Shown here piece by piece: positions 40,901-52,892 of a stretch of 64,000 nt of DNA. The first letter of the stretch is position 1. Every line of letters begins with the position of its first letter. Made by a program: the position numbers and the translations under genes. The notes under the pieces are model-generated. The model was not told where the DNA came from, made no database searches, and saw only the letters and a list, made by a program, of their open reading frames with translations. The stretch is from Ianthella basta (taxonomy: Eukaryota; Porifera; Demospongiae; Verongiida; Ianthellidae): contig OZ025881.1 of the NCBI GenBank assembly GCA_964019415.1, forward strand, positions 4,373,121 to 4,437,120, written 5' to 3'.

Positions 40901-43900
40901 GTCAGTGAGAGTGGAGAGGAGATAAGCACTGAAGATGGAGAATGCCAACTCATGCACACATATACATGAACTGGAACGTGATTACAAAATGCTTACCTGA
41001 ACTTGTCTACAAATTCCTTCACTTGTTGCATAGGTCCTCTGCCCAGGTTCCCTGCAGTCAGACTGGCTGCAATACCCTCTTCAGAGAGAGCCTCCAGAAG
41101 CTTCCGAGACAGTGTCATTGCCGCCTCCTGATAGCAATAAATATCAAAGCCACAGTTCACATTCTTCGCAAACTTACAGTAAACGAACATCTGTACCTTG
41201 TGTTTCTTTGCAAACAGTGTGGTCACCAAGCCTTGCTCCCCAAGAATACCTGGCTGCGAAATACATCCCTTAAGTAGGCTACAATCCAACACAAAGCATT
41301 ACAGAAAATGAAGTCAGTAATTGCTCAACAGTGACCACTTGTGTGCCTGTCTCTAAACTGTACAGGAACAAACGTTGACTGCTGCAAGAGACACATGCCC
41401 TCTGTACCACCCATTGAAATGTACATCATGTACACAATACATGGGATATGCAAACATATGTCATAATACTATTACACCCCAGTAGCAGTGCATGTAGACT
41501 GCGTGATGCATTGGTAACACTTCAAGGTCACATTGGAATTGTACAGACAGTGCACCATATGCACTAATACATGAACGCACTGGCAGTTGCCCCCCATGCC
41601 AGGTGCAGTCAGTGGTGCCATGCTGATAGCTACATCAGTGGTGTGCAATGGGTGTCGTGGGAGCATCCCAAACACCACATCTGCCAGAGTGTCTAGTGAG
41701 TGAGAAGTGGCTGCAGACAGGTCCAGGGTTCGGTCCACTAGGAGTAAAGAGCCTCGGTACTGAGCAGACTGAAGGGAGAGAGGAGGAGAGGGAGACTGGG
41801 GTGAAGATGGGAGAGGATGAGGGGTGGAGAGAGAGGAACAGAGTACAGAAGAGATAAAGGAAGGGAAAGAGAGCAGGAGAAGAATGAATGGGATGAGCTT
41901 GAGGCTAAAGAGGGGTGCAACTAGAACAGTTAAAGGAAAGTGAGGAGAAGAAGTGGGAGAGGGCAGTGAGGAAGAAAAAGGGAACGGAAACAAAAGTAGT
42001 GAACTGCAGCTTCAGAAAAATCCATAATTCTAAAGCATTCCCTTGTGTGGACACCCTTAGCCTATTGAGTGCTGGGGTAGATACAATTCACTGGGTCTAA
42101 CACAAGCAATCCAAAGTGATAGGAAATGAGCAGATTTGACAACAACATCATGAAAAGTGCTGCATATCAATCATGGCATGTACGTGACCACTACTAATGG
42201 AATTATCACACAGAATACTAAGATACAGGTCTACATGACAAATGTACACAGCTGCTGCAGTTAGAACACAAACAGCAGTATACTTATTTGGGACCTGGGA
42301 CATTAGACGTAGATATGGTTACACTACACACAATAAATCAAAGCATCATGGTATGCACATGTACAATACGACAATGTGGGATGCTGGGAAAGGCAAGGTA
42401 CATAGATTCTGTACAGAGTGTCAGATGACTCACATGAACTCTTATTTGCCCACAACCATTCTATTAGCAAGCAAAGTGTGGTTATATCCTGTCAATGTTT
42501 GGACAGACATTGCACACAAGGTGCCAAATGCCTCACCCTCCTCCTTGCTTGTGTTTCATCCAGTCTACCCAACTGAGTGGCCACCTGGGAGGAAAGTTGC
42601 CCCACAGAGAAGATATCCTCGTGGACATCCAGGCCACTAAGGAGGGAGCTCAAGGACACAGCCAAAAGCTGTGCATGCATGCAGGTGAGACAACACAAGC
42701 ATCACTGCATTGCAAACAGTCATACTACAGTAAGTGATACAAACAGCAGTCACTCATGCACTCACAAATCAGCTACAGTCACTAGGCACAACTGTACCCA
42801 CAGCTATTGTCAGCATTACCAGCACCTGCACTATTTGTTCAATGTATTACACTGCATGGGTGTACATGTTCAGTAGCATCACTAAGTGCTACCTGTATCT
42901 TCACTACATAACAGAGCTGAATTACAGTAATGGTAGCATGATGTGTCGTGAAGTGCAATAACACTAGATTTGAAAAATTGGTCAAGTCTTGCACCTAATT
43001 GAAATTGATTGCACGCATACATGGCAGGTATTAAATGGAGTATTAAGTGCACATTAGTAGCCCAGGTCACAGGCCCTCACATCACTTGTAGCCCAGGTCA
43101 CAGGCCCTCACATCACTCATAGCCCAGGTCACAGGCCCTCACATCACTCATAGCCCAGGTCACAGGCCCTCACATCACTTGTAGTCACCTAAAGTTAAAA
43201 CCCAAGAAGAATGTATACTTCCCAAGCTCTAGCCACTAATGGCGACCTAGCCACTTTCATTCACCCAGCACACTACTCATCGTCCCACTACAGTCTCCTA
43301 CTGTGCCTCAGAAGCTACTATACAAGCCTTGTCTCCTCTTGGCATTAGGACCACTGGTCAGTGTTCCAGAACTTTATGATTAATTCTAGTATTCCCAAAC
43401 ATTATCCAGTCCACCAACAATAGAGAGCATGTGTAGTTTACCACATGCCCTGCACTAACTGCCACCAAACATACATACAGTGCATATATACAGCAGGACA
43501 AAGCAGTAGGATCCTAGCCCAGAGGATATAGGAACACCAGAGAGAAGTACACAAAAACGACATAGCCTGCTCAGCCTTAGCAGAACATGGACATTCCATT
43601 GGACATCCCATCAATTGGAATGAGGTTGTGTAATTGACACTTGTTCCCAAATCTCCAGAAGATGCCTCCTAGAGTCATGGGAGAACTACTAGAGTTCAAG
43701 ACCCTGAACAGAGAGCTAGGTTCATTCCTTCTCATCTACTGGCACCTCATTGGACATCTATAGACCCTACCCTTCCTTTTATTCACTTTCATTGCACACA
43801 TCATCAGCTATTGCCCTCACACACTGAAACACATACAACTTTACTGTAAGCCACAGCCACTGATGAAGGCAGCAGTCAGCTGCTGAAACATTCAGGTAAA

Positions 43901-45050
43901 TAAAAAAACTAATGGCTAGTTTCTTTGGTGAATAGCTCCCAGGACGAAAGCACAGGCCGTCCACTGATACAACACTCACACACACACACCATGGGTTTAC
44001 ACAACAGTGCCCTACCTACCTGCAGCTCAGTGTTCACATCGGCCTCCTCTGCCCTAGATGGCAGAAATGGCAAAAGAGGTCTGCTGTGTGCAGGGGCCAC
44101 AATCACACCAGGGCACACCAGAGAGTGGAACAGGGGCACATGTGTGACTTTCACAGATGAGCCTTGCTACAGAGGAGGAAGATGCACATGCCACTGGCTT
44201 AGGCCAGGTACAGACATAGCCAGACCTCACGTGTACAACAGTTTGAAGTAGTATCAGCAGCCAATGAAGCCCATGCTCCCAAACATGGCAGGGTTAGTGA
44301 GCAACAAAAACAGCACTAAATACCCTTCTTGCGCTCTGGGAGCCCAGGTGCCATTTTTGCTTGTACCACACCACCACTGTTGTGATACATATGTACACTC
44401 AGGCAGCAGACGTGCTTAATAAATGATGGTCCTGCAACCAAGCTGTCTTGTCAATGGGCTCAACTACCCCCCTTTGACACAAGTGTACATGACAGTGGTC
44501 CCTTAACATGCAAAACAGGGACAGGGCCATCAACGTAACTTACTGGCAATGCAACTGAAAGCTGATGCTCAATCCAGTCAAAGTATGTTGACTCATTGGT
44601 TATCCCTTCATATCTAAGAATTGATTGATGAATCTATCCGTAGAAAAGAACAGAATACAAATAACCAAATTGATGCATTGTACAAGGCAGTAGCTACTTG
44701 CTCTGTACCTGATCAGAGTATGCAGTGAATATCCGACAGCTACTAGGACTGTCCTGTGGAGAACTCAGAACAGCAGTTATTCGATCAAGTTCCTCCTCTC
44801 CTATCATTCTGCATAGTACAAATGCAACTGGTATGTCTGTCCTGTGGGTCGACTTAAGGTTCAGCGAAGAGGAATCCAGAAAGCGCCACATCTCGATTCT
44901 CTCTGGAAATTTTATTAGCTCCTGTCCACCAGCCCAGTGGAATAGTTCAGCCGAAGGGTCGTCCATAACAAAACAGCAGTCCTTCGCATCCCGCAGCTCC
45001 TCCAATATGACAACCCAAACATCTTTTGCTAAGTCACCAAAAGTCGCCAT
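36798..45050 (-). CDS. SCFD2: SCFD2, Sec1 family domain-containing protein 2 (multi-exon)
   Basis: A Sec1/Munc18-family protein thought to act in ER-Golgi traffic with Dsl1/NAG-type tethers. Exons read on the minus strand as 44709-45050 (start MATFGDLAKDVWVVILEEL), 44020-44166, 42537-42668, about 41600-41770 (SLLLVDRTLDLSAATSH), 41198-41254 and 40997-41127. They continue as 40770-40887 (GLLQLSCAAVQATTHPSTRN), about 40567-40661, 39979-40076, 39180-39231, 37214-37318, 36966-37096 and 36798-36863. Junction frames checked across most of the 3' half join correctly and follow the vertebrate protein in order. Part of the middle (between 40567 and 40076) is unresolved, and the donor after the 41600 exon is unclear. 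The exon 36966-37096 needs a frameshift to read through. An upstream in-frame ATG at 45116 exists, but the family match starts at MATFG. Confidence 0.88.
36966..37096 (-). CDS. SCFD2: SCFD2 penultimate exon with apparent frameshift
   Basis: The first half reads SARAHPNSHPLLIVYVIGG, matching the conserved SCFD2 C-terminus. The second half matches only in another frame, as QEVHLIQEIGAVHRSTTQ. It then joins correctly to the last exon, IVVGSSHILKPDDCVAALF and the TAG at 36798-36800. The switch falls at a run of five C on the + strand (37028-37032). Either the sequence has a one- or two-base error there or this allele is broken. Confidence 0.8.
37618..37803. repeat. Foldback element with ~90-bp arms and hammerhead-like core
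   Basis: Left arm from ATAGGACTGGGCAAATTC to about 37710 and right arm to GAATTTGCCAAGTCCTAT are inverted copies with scattered mismatches. In the arms, read outward, CTGATGAAGACC...GGTCGAAAC (minus strand, left arm) and the diverged TATGAAGACC...GGTCGAAAT (plus strand, right arm) occur. The element lies in the SCFD2 intron 37319-39179. Confidence 0.85.
37929..38690. other. Intron segment with unexplained open stretches
   Basis: After a (TA)n run at 37953-37981, the + strand keeps a frame with PDTTWLIDGAEVSLVC, which has the look of an immunoglobulin-like strand (Trp then Cys). A second open stretch lies at 38446-38673. Neither has clear splice sites, a start or a confident family match. They may be remnants of a retroposed or shuffled gene piece. 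Confidence 0.2.
43058..43181. repeat. 31-bp tandem repeat, four copies
   Basis: Four near-identical units of 31 bases starting TAGCCCAGGTCACAGGCCC at 43058, 43089, 43120 and 43151. They sit directly upstream of the Penelope-like fragment, in a SCFD2 intron. Confidence 0.95.
43200..43960 (+). mobile_element. Penelope-like retroelement fragment: GIY-YIG C-terminus and terminal region
   Basis: Near 43560-43770 the + strand, with frame changes, reads AEHGHSI, then a stretch like RRCLLESWE and NRELGSF. This resembles the conserved end of the GIY-YIG endonuclease-bearing C-terminus of Penelope-like elements. The reverse transcriptase is not seen. The fragment is followed by a hammerhead-like core CTGATGA...GAAAC at 43873-43895 and an A-rich run, consistent with a terminal repeat of such elements. 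It is degenerate and sits in the SCFD2 intron 42669-44019. Confidence 0.55.
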
Positions 45051-45702
45051 TTTGTGGAAGGGAAATTCCCGTAGCTGCTCAGCATTGCACAGTAGCGCGC
45101 TTGCTCCTGGGGGCATAGAGCACCTACGTATTTATGTATGCTCACGCGTACACACTTGCATCTACATGCATGCCCATCCACAACTGCATGCATATGGACA
45201 CACAGGGTTAATGCTATTTGACTAGCTTCTCCACTTTATAATGCATTGGTAAGCTGACTAGATTCGGACTACACACAGAGATAAAGATTACTTCTGATTG
45301 CTTTAAAATCCATTGGCTAGTCCTTGCTACTATACTTACCTAAAACTCTGTGGACTAAACTCCTACCGATGATGTATGACTGGCAAGCACAAGTATACAA
45401 ACGTAGTTCCTGGCCTTGGGCACAAGGCAAATTTCCCCCTACTTTCAAGCATAGCTTGTGCATGGCATGGTGGCCCTGGATGTATACATGTGACTGCATG
45501 GTCCAGATGGTTGATTAATAACAAAATATTAGGTTACTTAAAACTATTTGTCGAATACTCATTGTAAACCTAAGTGTACTTGTGATCAAGTTGTGATGAT
45601 TTCATGCTCCATGTATGGCAATATATGAAGCAGTGTGCCAGTGCCAAATGGAAACACAGTTGATTGCAAATGGGAAAAATAGGTAGTAAAAGCATGCAAA
45701 CA
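45051..45702. other. Intergenic region between SCFD2 start and AMFR stop
   Basis: About 650 bases without a supported gene. It must hold the SCFD2 promoter and the AMFR 3' UTR. The part near 45190-45300 includes ATGCATG and TACACAC low-complexity words. I see no clear TATA box for SCFD2. Confidence 0.6.
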
Positions 45703-48700
45703 TCAGATGCTAGTAGAACCAGCAGATTGTTGAACACACGGAATGCGATGCTTAATACCACTATGTTCCATGGGACCATCCCTCTGCTCTGCAGGGCATT
45801 CCCTCTGGTGCTGCTCCTCATCTCGCATTCCTGCTTGTTGCTCACCATCCTTCCTTTCACTCTCCACAGCACCTTCGCTACTCACCTCTCCCTCCTCATC
45901 CAGTCGCAATTCATCTGCTGCCACAGGCGCTCTTGAAGTTTCAAGCTCAGTAGGCTGCTCAGAATAAGCATGGGGGAGGGAGTGTGCGGTATGAATGCAC
46001 AGTGAGCAAGTACTGTGTAAGCTCAAATTTCACAGGACAAAAATTTTGCAAATGGCTGTTTGGAAGTGTAACATGTGACTTTTGCGAATGGTTGTCTGGT
46101 TATTTATAATTATTGGTAAGATATGCAATTAATTAACAAACTGGATGTGTAAAGTGCAACATCTTTTGGAAATGCTGACTGCCTCACAAAATTTGCACAA
46201 AAATCCTGCGAAATTAGAATTTACATAGTACTATGTATGTATAACACCACTGTGGACTGCATCATATGCACATGCAACTAGCTGGAGTAGTGTTTTCGCT
46301 ACCGTATGACAACAGAGCAACATATGGCTCACCGGTTGCTGTCCTGCTCCTGCTGGTGGCATGAAAATGGTTCTGTTGTGAATATTGTCTATAGTGTGAT
46401 TGGCTGATCGTGTCCGTGTGAGGTCAATTATAATAGCAGAAAGGGGCACTTCGGGAAATTCCGAGTGAATCTGTACTGCCTACACATACATGAACAAAAG
46501 AGAGAAGAAACACTTCCTATGTCAGATCACAGCATCCTGTCCAATAAAAGAAAGACTGAATGCAGTAAACAACTCCCCACATATACGTATAGTGCCTACA
46601 AGGTGTGATACAATTATAAGCAGGTCTGTTTGTTTCATTGCCGACCTGCTCATGAACGGCCAGGGAAATCTGGAGGCAACAGCTCAAAGAATAGAGTACA
46701 GACTGTTAACATTGACAGCTATATGCACTTATTTTCACTGAGTCAAGCTATGCAGGAGTGACATGGAACGACATATGGCTAGTTCAGAAATGAACTAATG
46801 AAGAACAACCACTCTTGTCATGCAAATCTGAGAACAAAGTCAGATCATGGTCACTACAGACCTGTGCAAGCAGGCAAGCTGTGACACCACATATCAGACT
46901 GCCGTAATATTCCATTTAAGTACACACTTTGAAACCTCAATTTTTATTTACAAACACCACATACACTGCTCCTGAACACATACACTGCTCCTGAACACAT
47001 AAGTATTACTGAGTAGAATACTTTTGTGAGTTAAGACAAAGAGGTGAGGTTAAGCTGCTGTATTGACATTTGTGCACCCTGAGTGCCATAAATCTTATAA
47101 AGCATTCTTATCTTGCAGTACTTCAAGGAGTTTAAGTGAATTGTGTGGATGGACCTGGTAGAACTTTGGCATTTGCAGCAACCTGACTAGCTGAAGATAT
47201 AATGTGGCAGTTTCTCCTTTATCAACGAGCCCTAGCAGCTGATGAAGGCCTACGTGGCAAAATGCTGTAATCTTGTTTATTATCTGTCTAACTCCTTTGC
47301 TCCGGAGTCTCACTCTTTTCACTGACCCTAAGTGGTAATAAGACTATACAGAATTATTCTACTTTTCCTTGAAACTGATTGATGAATTTCAGTTTGAATG
47401 TTCGGTGCACTAAATGTGTCTTACATCAGTGGAGTATGGGAAATGGGAGGACATCAAATGGCTATTTTGTGTGAATGAAATACTTTACCATCACAGAACA
47501 AGCTTTCACTCATTTTGAAGTAACCCCATGCACCAGTAGGCAAACCTGTACAGTGTTTGGATACTACCACAAAGTGCACTAGCAAGTGGACACTACGGAA
47601 TCTTTGTAACTGAATAGAAATCGATTTCACTTCCATATTGTAGTACGCATTCAATATTAATGCTATTGGGGGTGCCATACAATAGGCAATAAATGGCACT
47701 AGAACTCACTTTGACCTGCCTGCACGTAGGTAAAATCACACACAATACACGTTCAAATCCAGCACAGATTAGCAAATCTCCATGCATCACATGCCACACC
47801 TGCTAGTCACTTGCTACTCACAGATTGGTGTAATTCTTCTGCCTCCTGCATCCACACCATGTCTGTGCTGTGCACATCAACAGAGAAGGTGGGCAACCAG
47901 CTGGCTATGGTAGATCCTGGAGGAGGCCCACAGGAGGGGAGAAGGAGAGTGGAAAGTGTGACGGGGACCAAAGAATATACAAGTACTGGTACATTGCACC
48001 CCTATGGCGTTTACAGTACTTAAGCTTATCATCTCATTCACAGTATGAATGTGTGACAGGCTGACTTACCATTGAACTGGAGCAACCTATTCCTGCAGAT
48101 AAGAAGGTACATACAGTAGATGCATGCAGTGTATGTAAGGAATTCTAAGTGTAGTTGCAGTCAGACCCAATGGAACCATGTCCGAAGATCTTAAGGCAGT
48201 GAGTGTTTGCCGGTGGGGAATTGTAGCTCAGTGGCTGGAACACTGGCAGCTAAAGCTAGATGTCCTGGGTTTGATCCTCAGCGGCGCCACTTTCTTTCCA
48301 AGCATTGTCATTTCAAAGGTCTACAGACAGTAACGACATCGACTTTGTCTTGTATCAACACATTGCCTTAAGGTCTTCGGACGTAGCTTCTTCCATCGGG
48401 TCTGGCTGTGATTACGCTTAGAATTCATTCCTTCTTGAGCAATTCTACACAGCAATCATCCTGTAATCTAGCATGCAGTGTATGTGCTTGCATGTTAGTG
48501 ACTGTACGTGCATGTGCACATGACTGAGTACATGTAGCTAGTGATGTGTGCCCTAGCGTGTATACACATGCCTTGGTGGTATGGCCCTCCGTCCAATTCT
48601 CCTCACAACTCTAGGCTCACTGCCACCCTGCCTTTCTATGTTGACATTATCTAACCCTAGGAGTTCCTTCAAAGGCCACCGGCACATGGGACACACTTGG

Positions 48701-51700
48701 TCATGCTGCAGCCATGAGTGCAGGCATGCACTGGGGAATGGGAGGAGGAACAAAAGTAGCACTGACACGCTTTAGTGAGTAGCTCCATTCATGGAAGGCA
48801 AGTGGATGCCACAACCAAAACACACACACACACACACTAGCATATGTACATATACATGGACACATGGGCTTCTCACTTGTGGAACATGTGTCCACATGGT
48901 AGCTTCCTGGCAAAGGACATAGCCTCCCAGCAAATGGCACACTGAGACTGGCTAGTGATCTCATCTGAAGTCACAACAGGGAACCTGCACAGACATACAG
49001 GTCATTGTATCCCTTTTGTTTACTGACATAGATGGACGGCACCCATCCACATGTACATCATTGGATATTTCGAGGCATGGCAGGCCCTGTCTATTGACAG
49101 GAAACCAACGTTAACCCTCTGGGGTAGCTTGGTCAAACCAAGTCTGCAAGGGCACATGGCCCATAAGGCAGCACCAACAGGACCATGTCCGCATACCCAT
49201 TAACAGCTGTAGGGTAGGGGAGGACACTTACAGGGTATTTATACCGACACCCACTCCACCCCCCTCCCCCTCCTGTCTGTACCCCCAGGGATGGCTAGGG
49301 AGCCACACAGCCAGGTCCCCCCGGCCTCCACCTCACACATGATGGCCAATGTCCTGGTCCGCAAATTCTGCTGGATACAGGGTGCCTCAAGCCCCCCAAT
49401 GCACCTGCAGCACATCCCCCAGGTGGTTTTGGAACACCCGGTGTCTACCCCCTTGCAAGTGGATGCCTGGGAACAGGCACTAGCTAGGCACCCAGACCAG
49501 GTATGGGTGCAGGCCCTGCTGCATGGCATCCGGTACGGATTCCAGATTGGCCTGCAGAGTACGACCCAGTGCCGTTCAACAATCAAGAGTGCACCATCTG
49601 CCCTCACCCAGGGCAGGGAGTGGAAGAATTTCCTCGCAAAACAAGTCGCTTAGGAAGAGAGCCCAGGCATCACAACCAACGAGCTAACAGTAATCCCTAA
49701 GAAGACGCCAGGCCAATGGTGAGTGATTGTGGATCTGTCCAGCCCTGCGTGAGACAGCGTGAATGACAAGTTGAGGAGGGACCTTACCCATGTAGCATAA
49801 TCATCGGTAGAAGATGCTGTTCTGTTAGTACACTTCCTAGGTCGATCATCACTCCTGGCCAAGGTGGACCTAAAGGACGCCTATCGCATGGTTCCAGTTC
49901 ACCCCCACGATCAGCCTTATCTGGGGGTCTGTTGGCGGGAGCAGGTGTATGTGGACACCCAACTTCTTATTGGGCTAGCCTCTGTTCTGGCCATCTTTTC
50001 AGCTCCTGCTGAGGCCTTGGAGTGGATCCTACGCAGCTGGGGAGCCAGCAATATTGGCACTATCTGAACATCTACCTGATGGAAGGGGTACCCGCTTCGG
50101 GAGTGTGTGCTGAAGCACTCCAGATCACCAGGCGCACTTGCGAGGAGCTGGGAGTCCCACTGTCCCCAGACAATGTTGAAGGCCCCATGACAGCACTGGT
50201 CTCTCTAGGGATAGTCTTGGATTCCACAAGGTTACAGGTGCCACTCCCACAAGACAAACCATATCACCTTAGGGCCATGCTGCAGGAGTTTGCACAGGCC
50301 AAAGTTGTAGGGGATTACCGGGCATTTGACTCAGTCGTTGCACACCTGGTCCATGCCACAAAGTCCTCCCACTTGGCAAGGCCTTCCTCAATCAGATATT
50401 TGCCTTGAAGAGGGCAATGGATCTGGGGTCCAACCCAACCCACCGGCTCAACTTGGCAGCAAGAGCAGATGTGGCCTGCTGCCTGCTACAATGTCAGGAC
50501 TGGTCTGGCTCGTCAGCCAGCAAATTCTTGCTGCTTGAACAGCCATCTCATCACTTATATACAGATGCTTCAGGATCCTGGGGTTGTGGGGCATGGTCAC
50601 TGCCCCACTGGTTATAGGTCCCTTGGCAGGACACATTACAGGGTACCTCAATAGCTCTGACAGAGCTAGTTCCTGTGGTAGTAGCAGCTGCCTTCTGGGG
50701 AGCTGAATGGAGTGGCTCCTACGACATGTGCCACAGTGACAACTCGGCAGTCGTGGCACAGGTCAATAGATTGCATGCTCGTGACCCTGTGGCTGCTCAC
50801 CTACTACGCTGCCTAGCATATTCCCAGGCTCAAGCAGACTTTGCATACACACCATCCATGTGCCAGGCCACCTGAATGCAGGGGTAGACGATCTGTCCAG
50901 GAATACGGCAGCAGCTTTTCAAGCCCGTTTCCCCTTTGCCTCTCCCACCGCTACCCAGGTACCCCAAGGACTGATGGATCTGCTCTTGCACAGCCCACTA
51001 GAGTGGGTATCCCAGAATTAGAGAAGTCGGGTTAGCTTGCTTTTGGCTGCTAGTTTTTTTTTGTTTGTTTGTTTTGCGTTGCCTAATGTCATTGTGCAGC
51101 CTTTGTAAATGAATGTGTGCTGCCCTCACTATGGTAGCTATTTCCTATTGTCCCCTGGGGCACCCTCCTTGGGGGCTTGGGCGGCATCCCCAGGGGCATG
51201 ACCGGTCAAAGGTGAAAGGTCAACAGTCAAGGGTCATGCCAGGGGTGCTACCCACCCCTTACCACCAAGGAGAGGCCTTTATGGTTCACTCTCCTATCAT
51301 ATGCACAGGTATTCTTAGGGTATCCTTGCATGAGGTTAGCTTGTGCTATATAAAGTGGGGACTATATCGGTCAAAGTTCAACAGTCAAGGGTCATGCCAG
51401 GGGGTGCTACCCACCCTCTTACACCAAGGAGGGGTCCATATGGCTCACTCTCCTATCATATGCAGGGGCAACTTTTAGGTTATCCTTGCATGAAGTTAGC
51501 TTGTGCTATATAAGGTGGGGACTATATCGGCCCCCCAATTGGACTGGATGCGGGTAAGAAGGGCTGTACATTAAAGCAACAGCAATGAATTACACTATAG
51601 CTCAGAAAACATTCTCAGTGGCAACCATTTCACACACTGAATAGTATACAAATGCAGTTGATTGTTAACATACCTGTTGTCCAGACTGTTGCTGACATGA

Positions 51701-52708
51701 AGGTAGTTGTGATGCTTTTTCACCTTGTGCTGTATCTCTTGATACAAAAAGCGCAGCTTCATCATGAGGACCAGACTAGCCATGCTGGGAAACCAGTGCC
51801 CCCACACCTGCATAGTACAGCGCACACAGCATAGCCGAGTAATAACCTTGCAACAGCCAAGATATGTTTACATCATGGCACATCTACATCAGCAGGAGTA
51901 CACCGCAAACTACATCATTAGGGGAAACCCCAAACACAGCTGTACATTAGCATGGAAAATACCCAATGCTACAGGTATATATGTATACCATAGTGCAATA
52001 TATGAGCCTTGCAGGATGGGAAAGAATTAGTGGGACTGTGCATGAAGGTCAATGGTGTTGAAGCTGATGACCCCCATGGAGCGGATGTGTTGTCAGCAAT
52101 ACGGCTTTCAAAGTACAGTGTATTTCCTGATTGCATAGGCTTGGCAGCTTTAGTAGACATATCTGCTGAGTCCAAGCTGGAAAGTCCCAAGAACAGATAC
52201 TTCTACAAGACATGGTTGGGTTAGATACAGAGGAGCTTAGGGTGAAAAGTAGAGGTTTTCAAGGAGACTGAGATGCTATTGCTAATGTCCAATGAAACTG
52301 AACAGCAGAGAGGGTCATGCAACCTTTGAAGAACCTTCTGTTGGCTGTTGAGACCCCCTGATGGTGCAACCTCTTAGTGACACATTCTGAAAAGATAGTG
52401 GTTGCGGGTCCTTTCCAATGGAAGCTGACACAAGGGTCATTCACAAGATTAAACAGTGGAACGCAATTGAAGCAACAGGGCTAAAGAGGCATGGCAATAC
52501 AATCCAAAGTATGCCATTATAGGCTGAGAAATGCCTTTTACAGATTGGATTGTGAGAGCAGATGTCGGATGACACTATTCACAATTGAAGCAACAAGTCT
52601 GATGTTCCTTTGGTAGCCATATAGGCAAATGACAAGAAATAAGAATGCACATTATGGTAAAGCATAATTGTCTTCAGCAGTATTGCAGACATAATGACAT
52701 TATGTGCT

Positions 52709-52744
<36 letters not shown>

Positions 52745-52752
52745 ATGCACAT

Positions 52753-52796
<44 letters not shown>

Positions 52797-52841
52797 ATGC
52801 ACACGCGCACACCACACACACACACACACACACACACACAT

Positions 52842-52892
<51 letters not shown>

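Noticed and set aside
41640-41990. Purine-rich + strand frame and Ser/Pro-rich minus frame
   Set aside because: This is a GA-rich low-complexity intron sequence next to the SCFD2 exon near 41600-41770; only the exon part matches a family.
43058-43181. Four regularly spaced repeats considered as a CRISPR-like array
   Set aside because: The units are directly adjacent with no spacers, and the window is animal DNA; it is a plain tandem repeat.
48215-48290. Considered as a functional suppressor-type tRNA with CTA anticodon
   Set aside because: Position 33 is not T, the acceptor stem pairs poorly and it is embedded in a transposon-like palindrome.
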